Below are positions 24,876 to 39,800 of a stretch of 64,000 bases of DNA, piece by piece. Each line of letters opens with the position of its first letter. The first letter of the stretch is position 1. Both the position numbers and the translations under genes were made by a program. The notes under the pieces are model-generated. The model ran no database searches and had not been told where the DNA came from. It saw nothing but the letters and a program-made list of their open reading frames with translations. Source of the DNA: Orthonyx spaldingii (lineage: Eukaryota; Chordata; Aves; Passeriformes; Orthonychidae). The stretch is taken from positions 719,068 through 783,067 of the forward strand of contig VZTJ01003253.1 of NCBI GenBank assembly GCA_013397795.1, given 5' to 3'.

Positions 24876-27800
24876 CTGAAATTAGAGCCAAGACAGAAGG
24901 AACAGCAAATTATACACAAAGAAGATAAACAGTGACTTGATGCTAATATCAAATGCCTCTGTGGACTACGGCCGCCATAAACATGCAAAGCAAGAAACTC
25001 AGCTGCATTGTTTGTATAGAACAGCTTCATTCCTGCTGCTCTGCCTGCCTTCCCAGAAGTGTCAGCATAAAGAAAACTGGGAGCACAGGGAGCCTTGATC
25101 TGGCTGGGTGGGCTCTGAAGCCATGGCCACAGCACACAACAAGAGTGTGCACCACAGGGGCCGGAGCCAGCACAGCTCCCATGGGACACCCAGGGCTGAA
25201 GGAAACAAACTGATTTAATTGTGTGGCAACCAAAATGTGCTGGGGAAACAACCCCTGCAGCTCTTTGTTTTGCTTCCACTCGTCTCTCCTTTTTCTTTAT
25301 TACTTGAAAAAGCTTCATTCCTGTGATTTGTTTTCTCAGATACGTGGCTTAGGCTTCGGCTTCATTCAAACCCCACTGCCTGTTTTACGCTTCGGTGCTG
25401 CAATAAGCTAAGCACAGTCAGATTTGCAGCTCAGCAGTGAGATAAAATAATTAGGACCATAAAGAGTTTGGCTTATTCATTCTGAAGTCACACTCAAGCC
25501 CCTGCACAGGAAAGACCACAGTGGAGTTCAGAAAGCCATTCCATATGCAGACTTTCGAATTCGCAGTACACCTGCTTGGTTACAGTTCCTTTATCTCAGT
25601 AAGGATGAAATTAAAGCATTTAGCAAAACTAGTCTGCATTCTTTAGCCTCTCAAACACTTACAACTACATAGATTAGCTATAAATATCATTTATATGTGT
25701 GTATGTATATATATAATATAGCTGTGACTCCCTACACAGATATATGAGTCAGTAGTAAAACACACACCTGTGGAAATCTCTCATATTTAAACCTCTCTAC
25801 TTCACTAAAAAGGGAAAAGACCACCAATCGAAAACAAAGTCATAAAATGGCATATTAGTCACTGTACCTTATTTATCTTGTCCATATCTGATTGTCTGGG
25901 TTTACTGGTTGGAGTCTTCTCCATACAAGAGCCCACTTCAGCCTCTGGAGAAATGGGGTGAATATTTTGCCCCAGAAAGAGATTAAAAAGGAAAAAATAT
26001 TATCATACTTCCATGGCTATTTTCATTTAAAAAAAAAAAAAACAAAAAAAGCCACCTGACTGCTGCCTTCAATCCCTCTTGCCTTATTTTTGTTAACTAA
26101 CCAAACCAGGGTGCCCCATGACACTACCACAAAAACCAAAGGTGAACAACTATACTAGAAACAAAATATCTGTGAGTCATGAAGGCTCTGCTAAATAGAT
26201 AATCTGTGCACCTCTTACACCTGGAAAACCCATATCCCTTTTTTTCAGAAAATACAGGTACTCTGACCAATTCTGATAAAGGATTATAAGCAATTATTTG
26301 AAATTTATTTTAATTCCTCTCAGCCTGCTTGGTTTTGCATTAGCTTCACATTTACATGCTTCATGTATATTACTAAAATGCTTCAAAACAGCTCAGTCAC
26401 TGCCTGGTAGATTTAGCAACCACAACCAAACCATGTGAAATGATTTCTGTTCCTCCAATCAGCCCCAGAAGAGAAATGTCACCATGTTCCTGTTACTGAG
26501 ACTATTTGCTGAAACTAAATCTCCTACATTTTTCAAACAATAAGAATTAATTCAGAATGCATGACTGCAGCTATGTGTGACGTGCTAAAAAGCTTTATTT
26601 TTATAGATATATATGTGTGTGTATACATGCCAATGTATCTGTGCACATCCAAACTGAAGCATCAGCTGCAGCAAACAATGTGCTGCAGTTTAGATGAACT
26701 GCCACTAGATGCAGCCACATAACCTTGCAAAACTGAAAACTCTGACCTCAGGATTACAGAAACCTGTTTTGGAATATCTATGACTGTAGAATTCTTACAA
26801 GAACATTAATGGTATTCAATCCTGAGTACTGCTTTGGGAAAAAAAAATACATGATATGAGCAAAATATTCCATTTTTCTTCTCAGTAATTTTGTTCCAAA
26901 ACACAGCATTGTAAATGTCAACAGGAATCTAAGAAATCAGAGCAGAATAAGACTTGTCTATTTTCACAGTTGTTGCCATAGATCCTGATTGGAGCTGACA
27001 ATATTGAATTACATTGTGTTTTGCTGTCTGCAGAACATAGAAAGCAGGAATGAAGCCCTTGTTCCCAAGGGACCCTCTAAAGATAGAATCATGGAATCAT
27101 AGAATAGTATGGATTGGAAGAGATCTTTAAAGGTCATCTAATCCAAGCCCCAGCAATGAGCAGGGACATCTTCCACTATCCCAGGTTGCTCCAAGCCCTG
27201 TCCAGCCTGGCCTTGGACACTTCCAGGGATGGGACTGCCACAGCTTCTCTGGAAAGCCTGTACCAGGGCCTCAACACCCTCACAGTAATTTTTTTTTCCT
27301 TTTATCTAGCCTAAATCTATCCTCTTTTAGTTTAAAATCATTATCCCTTGTCCTATTGCAACAGGTCCAACTAAAAACTATATTCCCATCTTTCTTACTG
27401 TCCCCCCCTTTAGGTAGTGGAAAGTTGCAGTCAAGGCACTTCCCCAGCCTCATGTGTATTTTTTTATTGACAGCAATTCTGGTGGAATGATATTTCCCCA
27501 TTCTTTGGATCATTCATCTGTTTGTTTCTTTTTCTAGAGAATGGCAAAAAGAAGAAAGAAAAAATAAAGCATCCTCTCCCCCAGGCTCTGCTGGGTTTTG
27601 ATCTGATCATAGTTCTGTTCAGTTGCCATTAATAAACTTCACTTAGCAAGATTAAAGGAAAGAGCAATACCAGGTTTTGCTGGTTTAAAGCATGAGGAAC
27701 ACAGATATAATGGCTTCAGAGGAACCCAGCCTAGGGCTAAAGTCTGACTTAACTCTCCTGTGGGTGCTGCAGACAAGATGAAACGCAATGTCTCAACGGA

Positions 27801-30800
27801 AGGTTCCCGAGCCAAAACAGAGCAGGATGGATGTGGCAAGGCATGGGAGCAATTTTCTCTGGAGCGCTCCTTGCTGAACTTCCAGAAAGAGACAACGTGT
27901 GCCCTTCTTTTGGAACCTAGTGCTTATCACAGCTTGTGTGCATGCAGCACAGGGGCCTGTCTGGGTCCTCCAAGCAGCTGAACAGGTCACAGCAACGAGA
28001 TCCCCACACCAACTGTCACAAGCTTTCCCTACTCTGTCGCTATCTGTTGTGAAGTAGGCAGAAAATGCTCCCAGCAAAAAGGATTTACCCTGTAGGACAG
28101 TACTTGGAATCTTCCAAAATCCATAATGAAAACCTTTGTGTTTCCATCCAAGAATGGTACTGGCAGCAATTGAAGGTAATTAAGCAAACTGCCCATTGGC
28201 CATACAAATTTCTTCTTTGTAACAATTTCAGAGAAACAAGCCCCTGTCTATAACCCAGACAATGTGTTGTGCAACAGGAATTTTTTGGGCTAACTTCTAC
28301 CCTGCTCTAAGTACACTGAAACAGGAGTTACAGCCACTTTATGCCAAGGCTGTGCTTTGTTCAGGATCTCTCAGATACTCTGTGGTTCCATTTCATTACC
28401 TCATAATTTCTAAGAATTGTCCTGTTTACTGTGAAAAGATGAGGGAACTGGACTGCACACTCAGTAGTTTCTCCATGTGCAAACAACAGACACCATCTCT
28501 CCATGATCACTACCTAACCCCTGATTACATTTCTTATCTTTATAGAACTGTAACACAGACAAGTTCACACCGATTGTTGTAACTCACTTCCTGAAGGGGA
28601 TGACTCCATCTGAATTTTTAACCAGATATTCACTCGCTGGCTCCAATCTCCTGGTGCTTCCACCTCCCACAGCCGCTTCTGCTCCTCGGGATGAGCCTGC
28701 AGGAATTTCTGACAAACTGAATAGGAGAAACCAAGGGGTAAAAGTATGAATGAGTGAAAAGTACAGCAGAAGAGGGAGTGTGTTCTACCCCAGAAATTCT
28801 CTCAGACCTACTTTCATTAGTTCCTTTGGAAATATTTCTTCTCCTTTCTCATCTTCCTCCTCTTTGTTTTAGCTGAGGCTTTTACTAAAAGTCTCTGTGG
28901 AATGGCCTAAAGAGTCCTGAGTGAATCCTGTCCATCTGCTTCAGACTAGATTATTTCCTTGTGAGTGCAGAAATAAAGGACTTGAAACAATTTGCTGAGC
29001 ACCTTCTTCTGGCACTGCAGCACAGAACAATGTCCAGACACTCAGCAGGTTTCAGACTAACACCAGTGTGGAGTTTCTTATCCTCACTACTCTGAAAGGA
29101 AAGGTGTGCCTCCATCTTTCAGCTTCAACCAGTTTGAATGCTCCTCTAATTTCTGTTTATAAAGAAAAGCTCTGCTTCAGTTTGGTTTTGGGCCAAAATC
29201 ACCCTCCTTTTCACTAGTGCTACCCTATGCTCCATTGCTAGGTTCATTTATTTCTTCAGATGTGGAAAAAAAGAAATGGGAAGAACCAACAGAAAAATGA
29301 CAGGATATCAGCGAGAGATGTTTAAATGCCACATATTGCTACAGATTCCTATCACTGACAGAACACACTGACCATCCATTCAACTTGGATAAACAATCAA
29401 ATTTAGGTCTGCTTATATTATCAAACTGAAATACGTCCGATTTAGTGGTATCCTTAGGATGTATGCAGTGTCAAGAGGAGGCACAAACAGTTGTAGAACA
29501 GACAGTTGTGGAACAAACAGTTCAAAACATTTAAAGGGGATTTTTAAACTTCCCTTAACCACCATCCTATCAGTTGCACCAACTGCACTAAGATAGCAAT
29601 CTGTAAACAACAAAATCAGTGTCATACTCTGTCCACTGTAGTTCATCATACTACAGAATGGGTAATTTATCTTCAACATTCAGTTGAGTTTAACAATGGG
29701 ATGTCAAAACAAAACCCCTAATTCTGGTATGTAAACATTTGCCTTACAGTAATGAGCAGATCGCGGACATTAATTTTACCCAAATATATCCAGACTAAAT
29801 TAATCATTCCAATAAAAGCTACTAAAACTAACATATATACCAGAATCCATGTATCTGCTAAACAGCTTTTTACTTCCTTTTAGGCCAGTACAGCAGCTTA
29901 AATACCATGCTGGTGAAAACTATCCACAGCTTCAGAGATTTCAGTACAGTGATTTAGAGTAAAAGGTCGCATTCATTTGTCACAGTATGAAAATGTGGTT
30001 CCAATGAAATTAAAAACAGACAGTGACTTCAATACGCTCAAAATTTAACTTAGAGTATTGGTATTTTTATAAAAAAAACCTAATTAAAACATGATGCAAA
30101 TCAAATTTATGCACTATTAGCTCTAAACTTAATTGAGACAAAAGCAGTCTTCCAATATATTGCTAATGTTAACACATAAGAAATGCATCTTTCTCATCCA
30201 GAGTGTCTAAAGCCCTGAGGCCTCACAAAGGAAAAATGGATATTACTGGGAGAAGAGAAGGAATGCTGTCAATAGTATTCCCTCCTGAATTTATAAGTAG
30301 CAATACCTGCTCAGATACCTTCATAGACATTTAATGGCACATAATAACCAAGAGAAAGAACAGATGTGGCGAAAATCTTGTTGACACTTATCAGGAAATA
30401 GCTGGAAAGCTGTCAGTCAATCAAAATATCTCCCCAAAAATGATGGTGAAGACTGCACCACACAGAGAGCAACCTCAGAAAAAAATACTTTTCCAAAGAA
30501 GACAGTTTTGTAAATAATGTGAGCACAGACATTTTCTGAGAATTTTACTAGCAAAACCAGAGCTTCGACCTGAAGACAGAGAAGATATATGACTATTTTT
30601 TGATCTTTTAAAAGTGACAAATGTGCAAAGACAGGTGATACAAAACAAGTACTGATGTAACTGGATGACTGAGCAGAGCCTGGGTATTTGGCTTATTAAA
30701 TGTAATTTCCTAAAAATGCAAGATCTACCAGAGCATTATGTGCATAGCGTGGGCTTGACAAGAGCTTATGATTCTTTTCCTCTGGTGTCAAATAAAATGT

Positions 30801-33800
30801 TTAAGTCCTTGTCTAGGGCAATGACATAGTTCTAAGAGAAAACAGTTCTAGGAACACAAAATGTCAAACTAGAAGTTTTGTGCTTCTTGTTGTCTTACAT
30901 AAATATTGGCCTACCTTTCCACAGGAAATTCCAGATGTCTCTGGAAAAGTAACCAGTTACAAGCTAACAACGGTTCGGTTCAGACAAGGGCACAGTGAAG
31001 ACAATCTTACCAAGACCATATTGAAAATTATACATTATACATGACCCTTACCTAACGTGTCCACATCAAACGATTTACCTTGATACATGGCAGCAGAAAT
31101 AGGGCAGCTGATCCCCAAGGCATCCTCAGCCAGGAAAGACTGACAGAAATCATGCAACATTTTCATCCCTAGGCCACCTCTTCTGTACTTTCTCCGGACA
31201 AATATAGTATCCAAAACTGGCAGCAGGTAACACTGACTGGTTGTACCATCACACAGGCTCCCTGAAAACAGACAGGGAAAAATACATCCATTTGCAAACA
31301 AAGCTGGTATTGTTGCACTAACTGCTGTGTGATTTCAGCCACGCACACTGCCCTGGTACCTTTCCACAGGCTGTGAGGATGATCCCAGCTGAAGTGTATT
31401 TGCATAGACAGTAAAACACTTTCCAGGAGGATGATTTGTGCCATGAAATGGAGAGGACCTGCCTAACATGTGGCTGACAGGTCTTACCAGAGTATTTTCC
31501 AGACTCTGATTCTTCATAGTCACACCATCTTGGTACACAGGCAATGTATATAGGGAAGTTCACTGAAAAGACATAACTGGTTCATAACCAAAGAGATACA
31601 AATATTCTGAATGTAATGTCAGTATATTCTTTTAAATAAACAGCAGAGTGATGCGTTTTAAGAAAACCCTGTAAGAGCTCCTTTGTAAGTCACTCCATTT
31701 CTACTGACTGATAATTTATCACACATGTAAGTGCTTCTAGTCCATCACTTGAACTACCACTGTCAGTGTTAAACCAGGGGTTTCACTCAAGGACAGTCCT
31801 TGCTAAAAAACACATTAAGTCAGTTAACTGAAATCACGGGGTCATGGCATAATGCTCTACATGTGGACAAAATACAGACTCAAGTATAAGCCTCCAAACT
31901 ATTAGAACTAGTTCTCAGTGAAAATTGTCCAAAAAAAACCCAAAACACAGAACCAAGGAATTTATTTTGCAATCACAAATGGTAAACTCAAACTGGAGTC
32001 AAGAGGGAATTGATTAAGAACAGACATTCAGCATCCCAAATTTTGATGTTCACCCTCACCAACCTAGGACCCTATTGCTGCACTTTCATTCAGTGCAGAA
32101 TACCATAAAAACAGAACTTCAAACCACTCTACAGCATAAGCACTCAGTCCTGAAATGAATGACTGACATCAGTTCACCAACCACCTACAAATAGGATAAG
32201 GTCCCCATAGAAAAATCTCACTGATTTAATTTTTAGAAAATATTTATGAAGATTTTATGCTCCTTCTGAGAACACAGCAGGTTACATACAAATGGATAGC
32301 CAGGCCTTTATAACAGAAAATGGTTACATTTTCATACTTTGTCGCTTAAGTCTCATCAACACCTTTTTATTTCTTGCTACTTCCTAGTGGACCTGACTCA
32401 GTCTAGTTTCCAGTGTCTTGAGACATGAAGCTTTCATCACTTCACTAAGATGTATTTCACAGTTTTACCAATCTCCTATTGAATGGCTGTTCCTAAATTC
32501 CAACATAAGACTCTTACTCAATAGATCCATTTTTTCTTTGTCACATTCCCATAACTATCTTAAACTGGGGTCTGTTTCTGCTCCTTCAGTTGGTGTCCAG
32601 CACCTTTTGCTGACAACGGACATGGCTGACTTTTATTACTCTCTTTTCTAGGATGCCAATTCAGCACAGCATACATGACTATTTTTAATTCTAGACCCTG
32701 ATTTGTCAAGTTCATCATTTAGCAAGAATCCACATCACACAGACTGAGCCATACAATAAGAGTATGTAGCTACATAACCATCCATTCACATCTTGATCAA
32801 GCTTGGTTCACTCCTGCTTAATCAAAGTGCATGCTTAACTTCAAACACATGTTCCAGCACATTGTTGGAAAAGGGTGGGTTGTGGTGGTGTTTATAACCT
32901 TTCAATATTTGTAATACATGATGGGTAGTTACTCTTTTTGTCGTGAGCCAAAAAATTGAGTATACCCCCAGTCTCATTGTTAGCTGCCAACCCAACAGAG
33001 ATGTCAAATCCCAGCAGATTTGCATCATACATTCTAAGGGACAAACTCTTCCTCATGAAGTCTTTAAGAATTCCTGCATGTTGCAAGTGTTCTTTTAAGT
33101 TTATTATTATCTCATATAGTCCATCTCCTCTAAATCCTGATGAGAGTGCTGTGCAGCAATCCCAGGAGCTGAGTGATTTATGTCTGAGCTCCTAATTTTG
33201 TGTTGAGAAGATGACAAAAACTTGTCATGTCTAAAGGCACTGTAAATAAAGAAACCATGAAGCCATTCTTCACCTTGTCCCTGGGAAACACATTAGGAGA
33301 GTCACAGCCCACAGGCATTTCAAATAAAATAAACAAACAAACCAACCTTTGGAACAAAGGCCACTTTGTCCCTGTTTCCCATCGAACAGCACAAGGTTAC
33401 CGTAAGCTAATGGTGGCCCGGAGGTGACCACAGGGCTCTCCCACATTTGGTTGAGAGGTTTGTTTCATTGTTGGAACACACAAAGTTTTGAGGTGAGGGA
33501 GGAGACAGGGAAAATAAGGGCATTGGTGATGGAGAGGGAAGCATTCATGCAGTCTGCCCTTTGAAAGCCTTTGATCTGCTTGGTTAGGTCATGAGTGCCA
33601 AATGACCAACTTCGGAGCCAGCAAAATGGCAAACAGATATTACAAGGGCAGGAAAGCAGACAGCCATTAGCATTCCCAAAGAGCCACAAACCAGAAAAAA
33701 AAACCAATCCAGTCCCCACATCCAACAGACCCAAACAAAACAAGGCTGTGCACACTGACTATTTCCCTGCTGAACAAGTTGGCTTGGCGCACACATGTTT

Positions 33801-36800
33801 GGACAAGTCTCGAGCAGGCTGAGTGCTTGTGTAAAGGGTGGGGAATATTTCTGCAGAGCAGAACCCAAGGTCAACCCATTGTGTGAGTTTGTATGTGAGA
33901 AGGGGAACAAAGGTTCTGGTTTCAATAAAATTAAATGAATTCATGTCTGGACTGGTATGTAGTCATTTCATTTTCATTACAGCCAGAACCTTCAATCTGC
34001 CTCAGAAATGCACATTAAAAATATTATTGCTAGCAAACAGAGGGAGACAAAAGCAATTATTCAACAAGATTTCAGCTAATTGTCTGTCAGGTTAATTTCA
34101 ATGCCGGGTTTTTTTTCCTGAAATAAATGTATGTAATCGATGAAAAAATAAAATCCTGTTATATTTTTAAGGATCTGTCTCTAGAGAATCACACCTGGGC
34201 CACAAGTGTCAAAAGAAATTTCCAAAGGCTTGTATGAAGAAAGGCGTGAAATGCATTTTAGCTCGGGAAGCCACTCCCAAAGACCATCTCTAAGGCTCTG
34301 GTGTAGAAAAAAATCAGAGATTGGGTCAGGGTTGCTTTTTTGCCTGCTCCATGTCAGCTTAAGAGTTTTTGCAGTCAGGTCTTCCCAAACTGTGACTTGT
34401 GGAGCGTTTCTAAAGAATGAATGAGAAGCCAACAATGCCTTTACTCCTGATACACCTGTGTGTTTTACAGCCTTCTCAGAGGACTCAGTTTGGTTAAGGC
34501 TGGTTTGATTCGCATCACTCCACACTTTTACTACTAAGATTCGTCAGGAGGGAAGGGACCAGCTTTGACAATCTGACTCTTTTGTTTTTCATGCCACAGA
34601 CAGCTTGGTCTGCAGCTGGGCAGCTCATATGTGTTACATAGACAGCAATACATAACAGCAGGTGGAAAAAAAGAGGTCTATAAAAAAGGGATTTTGTTCT
34701 GGTTTGTTCTTAAAAGCACTAAGATACTTCTGGCTCATTGCACCCTCCAACCTCCTTATTGATTTATCTGCATCATGAATCTTCCACATTCTCCTGGAAT
34801 TTATGTGAAGGTGATGAAAGTCCATTTTCAGTAATTACTAGTCCTCAGTAAATAAACAAAGAAAAACTTTCAGGGAATTACATGGTTTCACTGCACAAGA
34901 AACAAGTGTCAGTAACCGTGGTAATTAATCCCACATCACAACACAAAACACATTCTTTCTGAGGTTCTCACACAGAGCATGAAATAAATACTTTAAACAA
35001 TGTAAAACAGCTCCCAAAACCCATCTATATGAGGGCTTTCTGCAAAATATTTCATTTTCAGGTTGTTACCCGCAAAGAAAGGTACAGGAAGAGGGAACTG
35101 TCATTTCCTATTGTACCTTTAAGTAGCTCCATTTAGTGAGGTCTAACTGCTCAGCTGTCTGATATGGAAGCCGCTGACATAGATAAAATTGGAGACATTT
35201 ATCTTGGCACGTGACAAAGTGTCTTATCAGCCTCATTAGTGGCTTAGTACATCTCATCAATCTTTAGTATACCCAGTGGTAAATGCTGCATGCCTGTCAT
35301 TGGACAGGAATAGGCACATTCCAGAGAGGCCAAGTTGATGATCTGTGTAGTCATGAATAAATTTTGCTTTAATAAAGGTGTCTAATGCTCACGGAAAGTG
35401 ATAGCCTTGAAGAATGAGTCTTCTGTTATCTACACAACAGGTGCAGGGTGGCCAGTGCCAGAAGTGGCCAAATTGTCTCCAAACCTTGACGTGCAGTTAC
35501 TGCATCTCTGAGCAAGGCGGGTGCTCGAGACCATCTGTCCCTCCTTAGCTGGACTATTAAAAGAGATCCAGTTAAGGAAGGTCATAAGATGGATGGAAGC
35601 ATGGCACTGGACCAAAATTACCAAGTTCACTTTGTACAGGCCACCTAGGAACTAGCAAATGGAAATGACTCTACAATAATGCCAAGATAGTTAATTGGAA
35701 TCACTGAAGTCCATTGAAAATTTAGTTTGCATAACGACACATTAAATCTGTAGCAAAGATAGAACAGACTCTCTGTTCCTTGGTCACTACTTGTGTGATT
35801 CACCCAGAAGACTTATGTTTGGAACAGCCATGCTCCACAGACCTTTTCTGGCTTATTTGGCTCCACCGAAGCATGCTTTTTCTCATGCTGTAGATAACGG
35901 AAAATTCACAGATGAGAAATACAGTTAAATACAACATCAATATGAGAATCTCAATTACCCAATGAAGAAAATAAAACTGAAAATAATGGTCAGGTAATTG
36001 CAGAGCATGGAAATAAAGGGAATCACGATCACATGGTGGGCACAAAGGAAAATAATTTTTTCCGAGAACCAGAAACTGTAACAGAGGTCCTGCACAATAT
36101 AAAGTCCTGTAGTTAAAGCTGCCTCTACTAAATGTTCTGACCAGGACAGCAAAAGGAAAAAGAACTTACATTATGATATAAATAAAATTTATAAAAATAT
36201 CTAAAACAACCATGTGAAATACAACTTCTAAGTGAAGATATAAATATCTTGGTCTGTTTAGGATCTAATAAATCCAGGGACCTTCTAAAAAGTAGAGAGA
36301 ATAGGATCAGCTACAGCATGGCTGGTATGAAATCAAATCACAGAACTTCAGAAAGAGGAATTATTTTCTAAATGCGTACATCAAATAGCAAAAAGCAGCA
36401 AAAACAATCAGTTTCAAGCTTCCCGAAAAGGCTTTGGCAAAACACTGTAGTAATTTGTGACACAGGCCAAAAACTAACAAATATAGCTGCCTAGAGAAAC
36501 AAAAACACTGGCAAGACGAGGCAGATGCTGACAAAGCTGGACTTGAAGGATTTGTATTTTATGTGGACCTGGTTTAAAACCAAACTGTGACTCTCAGCTT
36601 ACTCAGGAACAGTTTCAACTTGGCTAATACTCCACCCATAACAGACTACTGTGCACATTTATTTTACTGAAGCATGAATCATGAATCATCAAGCCCCTAC
36701 AAGTACTTCTTTCCAAAAGCTTTGCTCAGGAATATTTATGGACTTAACGGAAAATGTACTATGTGTTTGCCATTATAAACCAGTTCATCAGCATAATCAG

Positions 36801-39800
36801 AGATGCACACACGGATCCTTGATCATAGGTTGAGTCCTGATTCATCACTGATGGTGCAGCAGCACGGTGCTGTACAAGCTACACCTCTGTGTGTGTTAGG
36901 ATTTTTCCATCCCAAGGAGCAGAACATCTTATTGTTGCTGGCCTTTGGGATTGCAGCAGAGAAGGCACCTTCAAACTGTCCTCTGGAATCCAAAGCAACC
37001 CAGCTCTCAAGCTGTTTCTTATTCTCCCAGTTTGGATGGATGGGTATTGAGTGCTGACCTGGACAATATTTCACTTCCAAAGACCGCATCTTCTCTGTGT
37101 TCAAGCTGCTGGTATCAAGGTGATTCCCATGAATCTTAAACACAGACAGGTAACCAGCTCCTGCATGGGGGCATAGGCTCAGCTGCATACCTGGAGTTAT
37201 TCCAATTAAGCCTCTTTCATTCTAGACTGGTTAACAGCAATTATTTGCATTAATACAATCTCTGTGTTTAATAAAAGACCTTTACTAAAGCTAATCAGGT
37301 ATCCCTAAAGAATTAAAATACATTTTGTTTCTTTTCTATGCTAGTTAATCCATTAATTATGAAATCAATTAATCATCATCCTTTAAACTGGGAGTACCAC
37401 AACTGCACAAAGCAATCCAGGACTGATTTTGTGCACACACCTTCCTCTACACAACCCAGCCATTCCTCCTCACACATCCAAGGATCCTTCCTCTTCTTGC
37501 CACCACCAACTCCCAATACAATGTTTTTCCACTGGGAACTGCACTCCTCTTTCAGGTATCATTCTTTCCAGGATGCAGTTCTCCATCTTGTGGAAAGGCC
37601 CTACATTCTTTGTTCCTAGATGTACGACCTCCTACTTGGCTGCATTAAAGCACATTTTATTGGAGTAAGCCAGTACCTCAGATCAGAATAGGGTTTGGAA
37701 CTATCATGTTTAAATGAAAGTAACATGGATGGCTTCCAAATTCTGGGAAGGTTTGTTCCCCAGATTAATTCTGAGGGAGATTTCATATAAAAATGCAAAT
37801 GAGAGCCAGGATTATTTATACTGAAAGATAAACAAAAGGATTACATTTCTAGCTATTAGGAACCAGTGGAAATGTGTCTCTAAAATGACCTTACCTTTCA
37901 TCTTGACCGAGTAAAAGGCAGCAGCCTCGCCATTCCTCCAGAGTATCTTGGCACGCTCGGTGGCAGAGTGAGGTAGAAAGAATGCATCATTAGCTGAACT
38001 CCCTTCCAGCATTCCAAAAATAATGCAGTTCAGAACAAAGAGGACAATCCTTTCTTCAAATGTCTGGACCTTAGAGAACAAACAAAAACAGACCAAAGAA
38101 AAATGAGGCGCAGAATAGTATTTTGCATCTCATAAAAGGTTTCAAAATCAAAAGAGGCTGGGAAGGAGGAGGTCAGGAAACATGTACACTTCATTTGGGG
38201 AAAATACCTCCTGAGTTGGTTCAGCTAGAATAACAAAAACAGTTTTTCCTAGTGTTTCACCCTCTATCCAGCGGGCATAGAATAATTTAGTAACTATTTA
38301 TAAAGCTTGACATATCTCCTGTTGTCACAGAGAGGAATTCTAAAGCAGAAGTATCTCGATTGCAGTCACAGTGAACTAGGCACAGATTTGGAACCAGGAT
38401 CAAGGCAATCTAATCTACTCAGAAGTGAAATGAAGATAGGACTCATTATGTGGGTCTGGTCACCTCTCCCCTGTCACCTGTGTTGCCACAGCATTGAAGA
38501 AGTTTAGTGGACCAGGACCCTACTGAGATATTCACTATACAAAGCAGAAAATAGTCTGTCCCAACCAGCTATAACAGAGGTGTAACATAAACAATCAGTC
38601 TGTGCTGGGCTTCTTAGGGAACAACTGACAGGAGGGGGAGATGGAGGAATATAAAGGAACAAGATTGTATTGGCCATCAAGGTAAAAACTGGTGCCAACA
38701 AGCTTCACATCAATGCTGAAAAAGAAGTGAGAGTTTCCACAAATAATGGCAAGTTACCTTTTAGCAATGAGCTAGAGGGGGCAAGATTTCTATTTTCATA
38801 CATTATTTTAATTCCCTGTTGATACAGAGATGCTTGAAAGCCTCAAGGCCTGTGTTCCTGCTCCAAGTTCCATCTTGCAAGGATTGCTATCTCAAAATCC
38901 CTCCACAGTTCAGCTAACCATTAAAAGTCTACTTAATTCTGCAAATAATTAAACTCTATGTGTGACAGGAAAAGATGATAAAGGAATGGAATCATTAAGG
39001 ACCAAAGATGCAGAGGATTGGGTAGGAAACAAAACTAACTTAACCTCATGGGAACACAAAGCTCACGTGCAGCAGGCACCTGACTTTTTAGTTGCAAACA
39101 GACTACAGGCTACTCAAATCTTTCAAATCATGAAAAAGTAGTTCTATCTTACCAAAATAATTTATTTGGAAAAAGAATTACAGATATAGAAATCACTAAA
39201 TAGCAACCATTTCATAAAATGAACACAATATAAACATTATCCAAGGGAAAAAATCATAACTAGCAAGATAAGACATTGTTCCAAAGGGTAGTAACACCTC
39301 CCACCAGACAGTTAATGTGAGAAATTATTGCTAATGTAGTAATTCAATTTATGATTATTCCTTTAGTAGGCAGTGAGGGTAAACTAACAACCAGAAGAAA
39401 ATAAATCCCACAGATGAATCATAAACTGCATGCACAAAATTGTTTAGAGAGGGCTAATGTGCATGTCACGGTGTCATGGAGACATGAAGCATTTCATGAG
39501 GCAGAGCCCAGCTCCCACAGGTTACAGAGCAGGAGCTGTAGCAGACCAGAGAGAGTTCCATGTGATTGTTCTGGCTGGGAAGCTCCAGGGTAAAAGCAAC
39601 TATTCAAAGCAGCATCCTCACCAAAACGAGCCCATCTCTACACAGATCAGCCGTCTTCACAACATCTTCCACAGGCCACCAACGCTGGCTCAAATAAACC
39701 GCCAAAACTACAGAAACAAAAAGGGAAACACGTTACCCACAAATACAAAGTAGGTTCTGAATTCTTCCACAGGCAGCCTCAGATCTACTTCTCCCTCCAG

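Noticed and set aside
24791..25318. 175-codon minus-strand open frame covering intron 8 and part of exon 9.
   Set aside because: It reads exon 9 in a different frame from the one that continues exon 8, and has no family similarity.
36823..37188. 121-codon minus-strand open frame in intron 5, considered as an extra FAM169B exon.
   Set aside because: Exons 5 and 6 already join in phase at a conserved split Gly codon, and the frame has no recognisable similarity.
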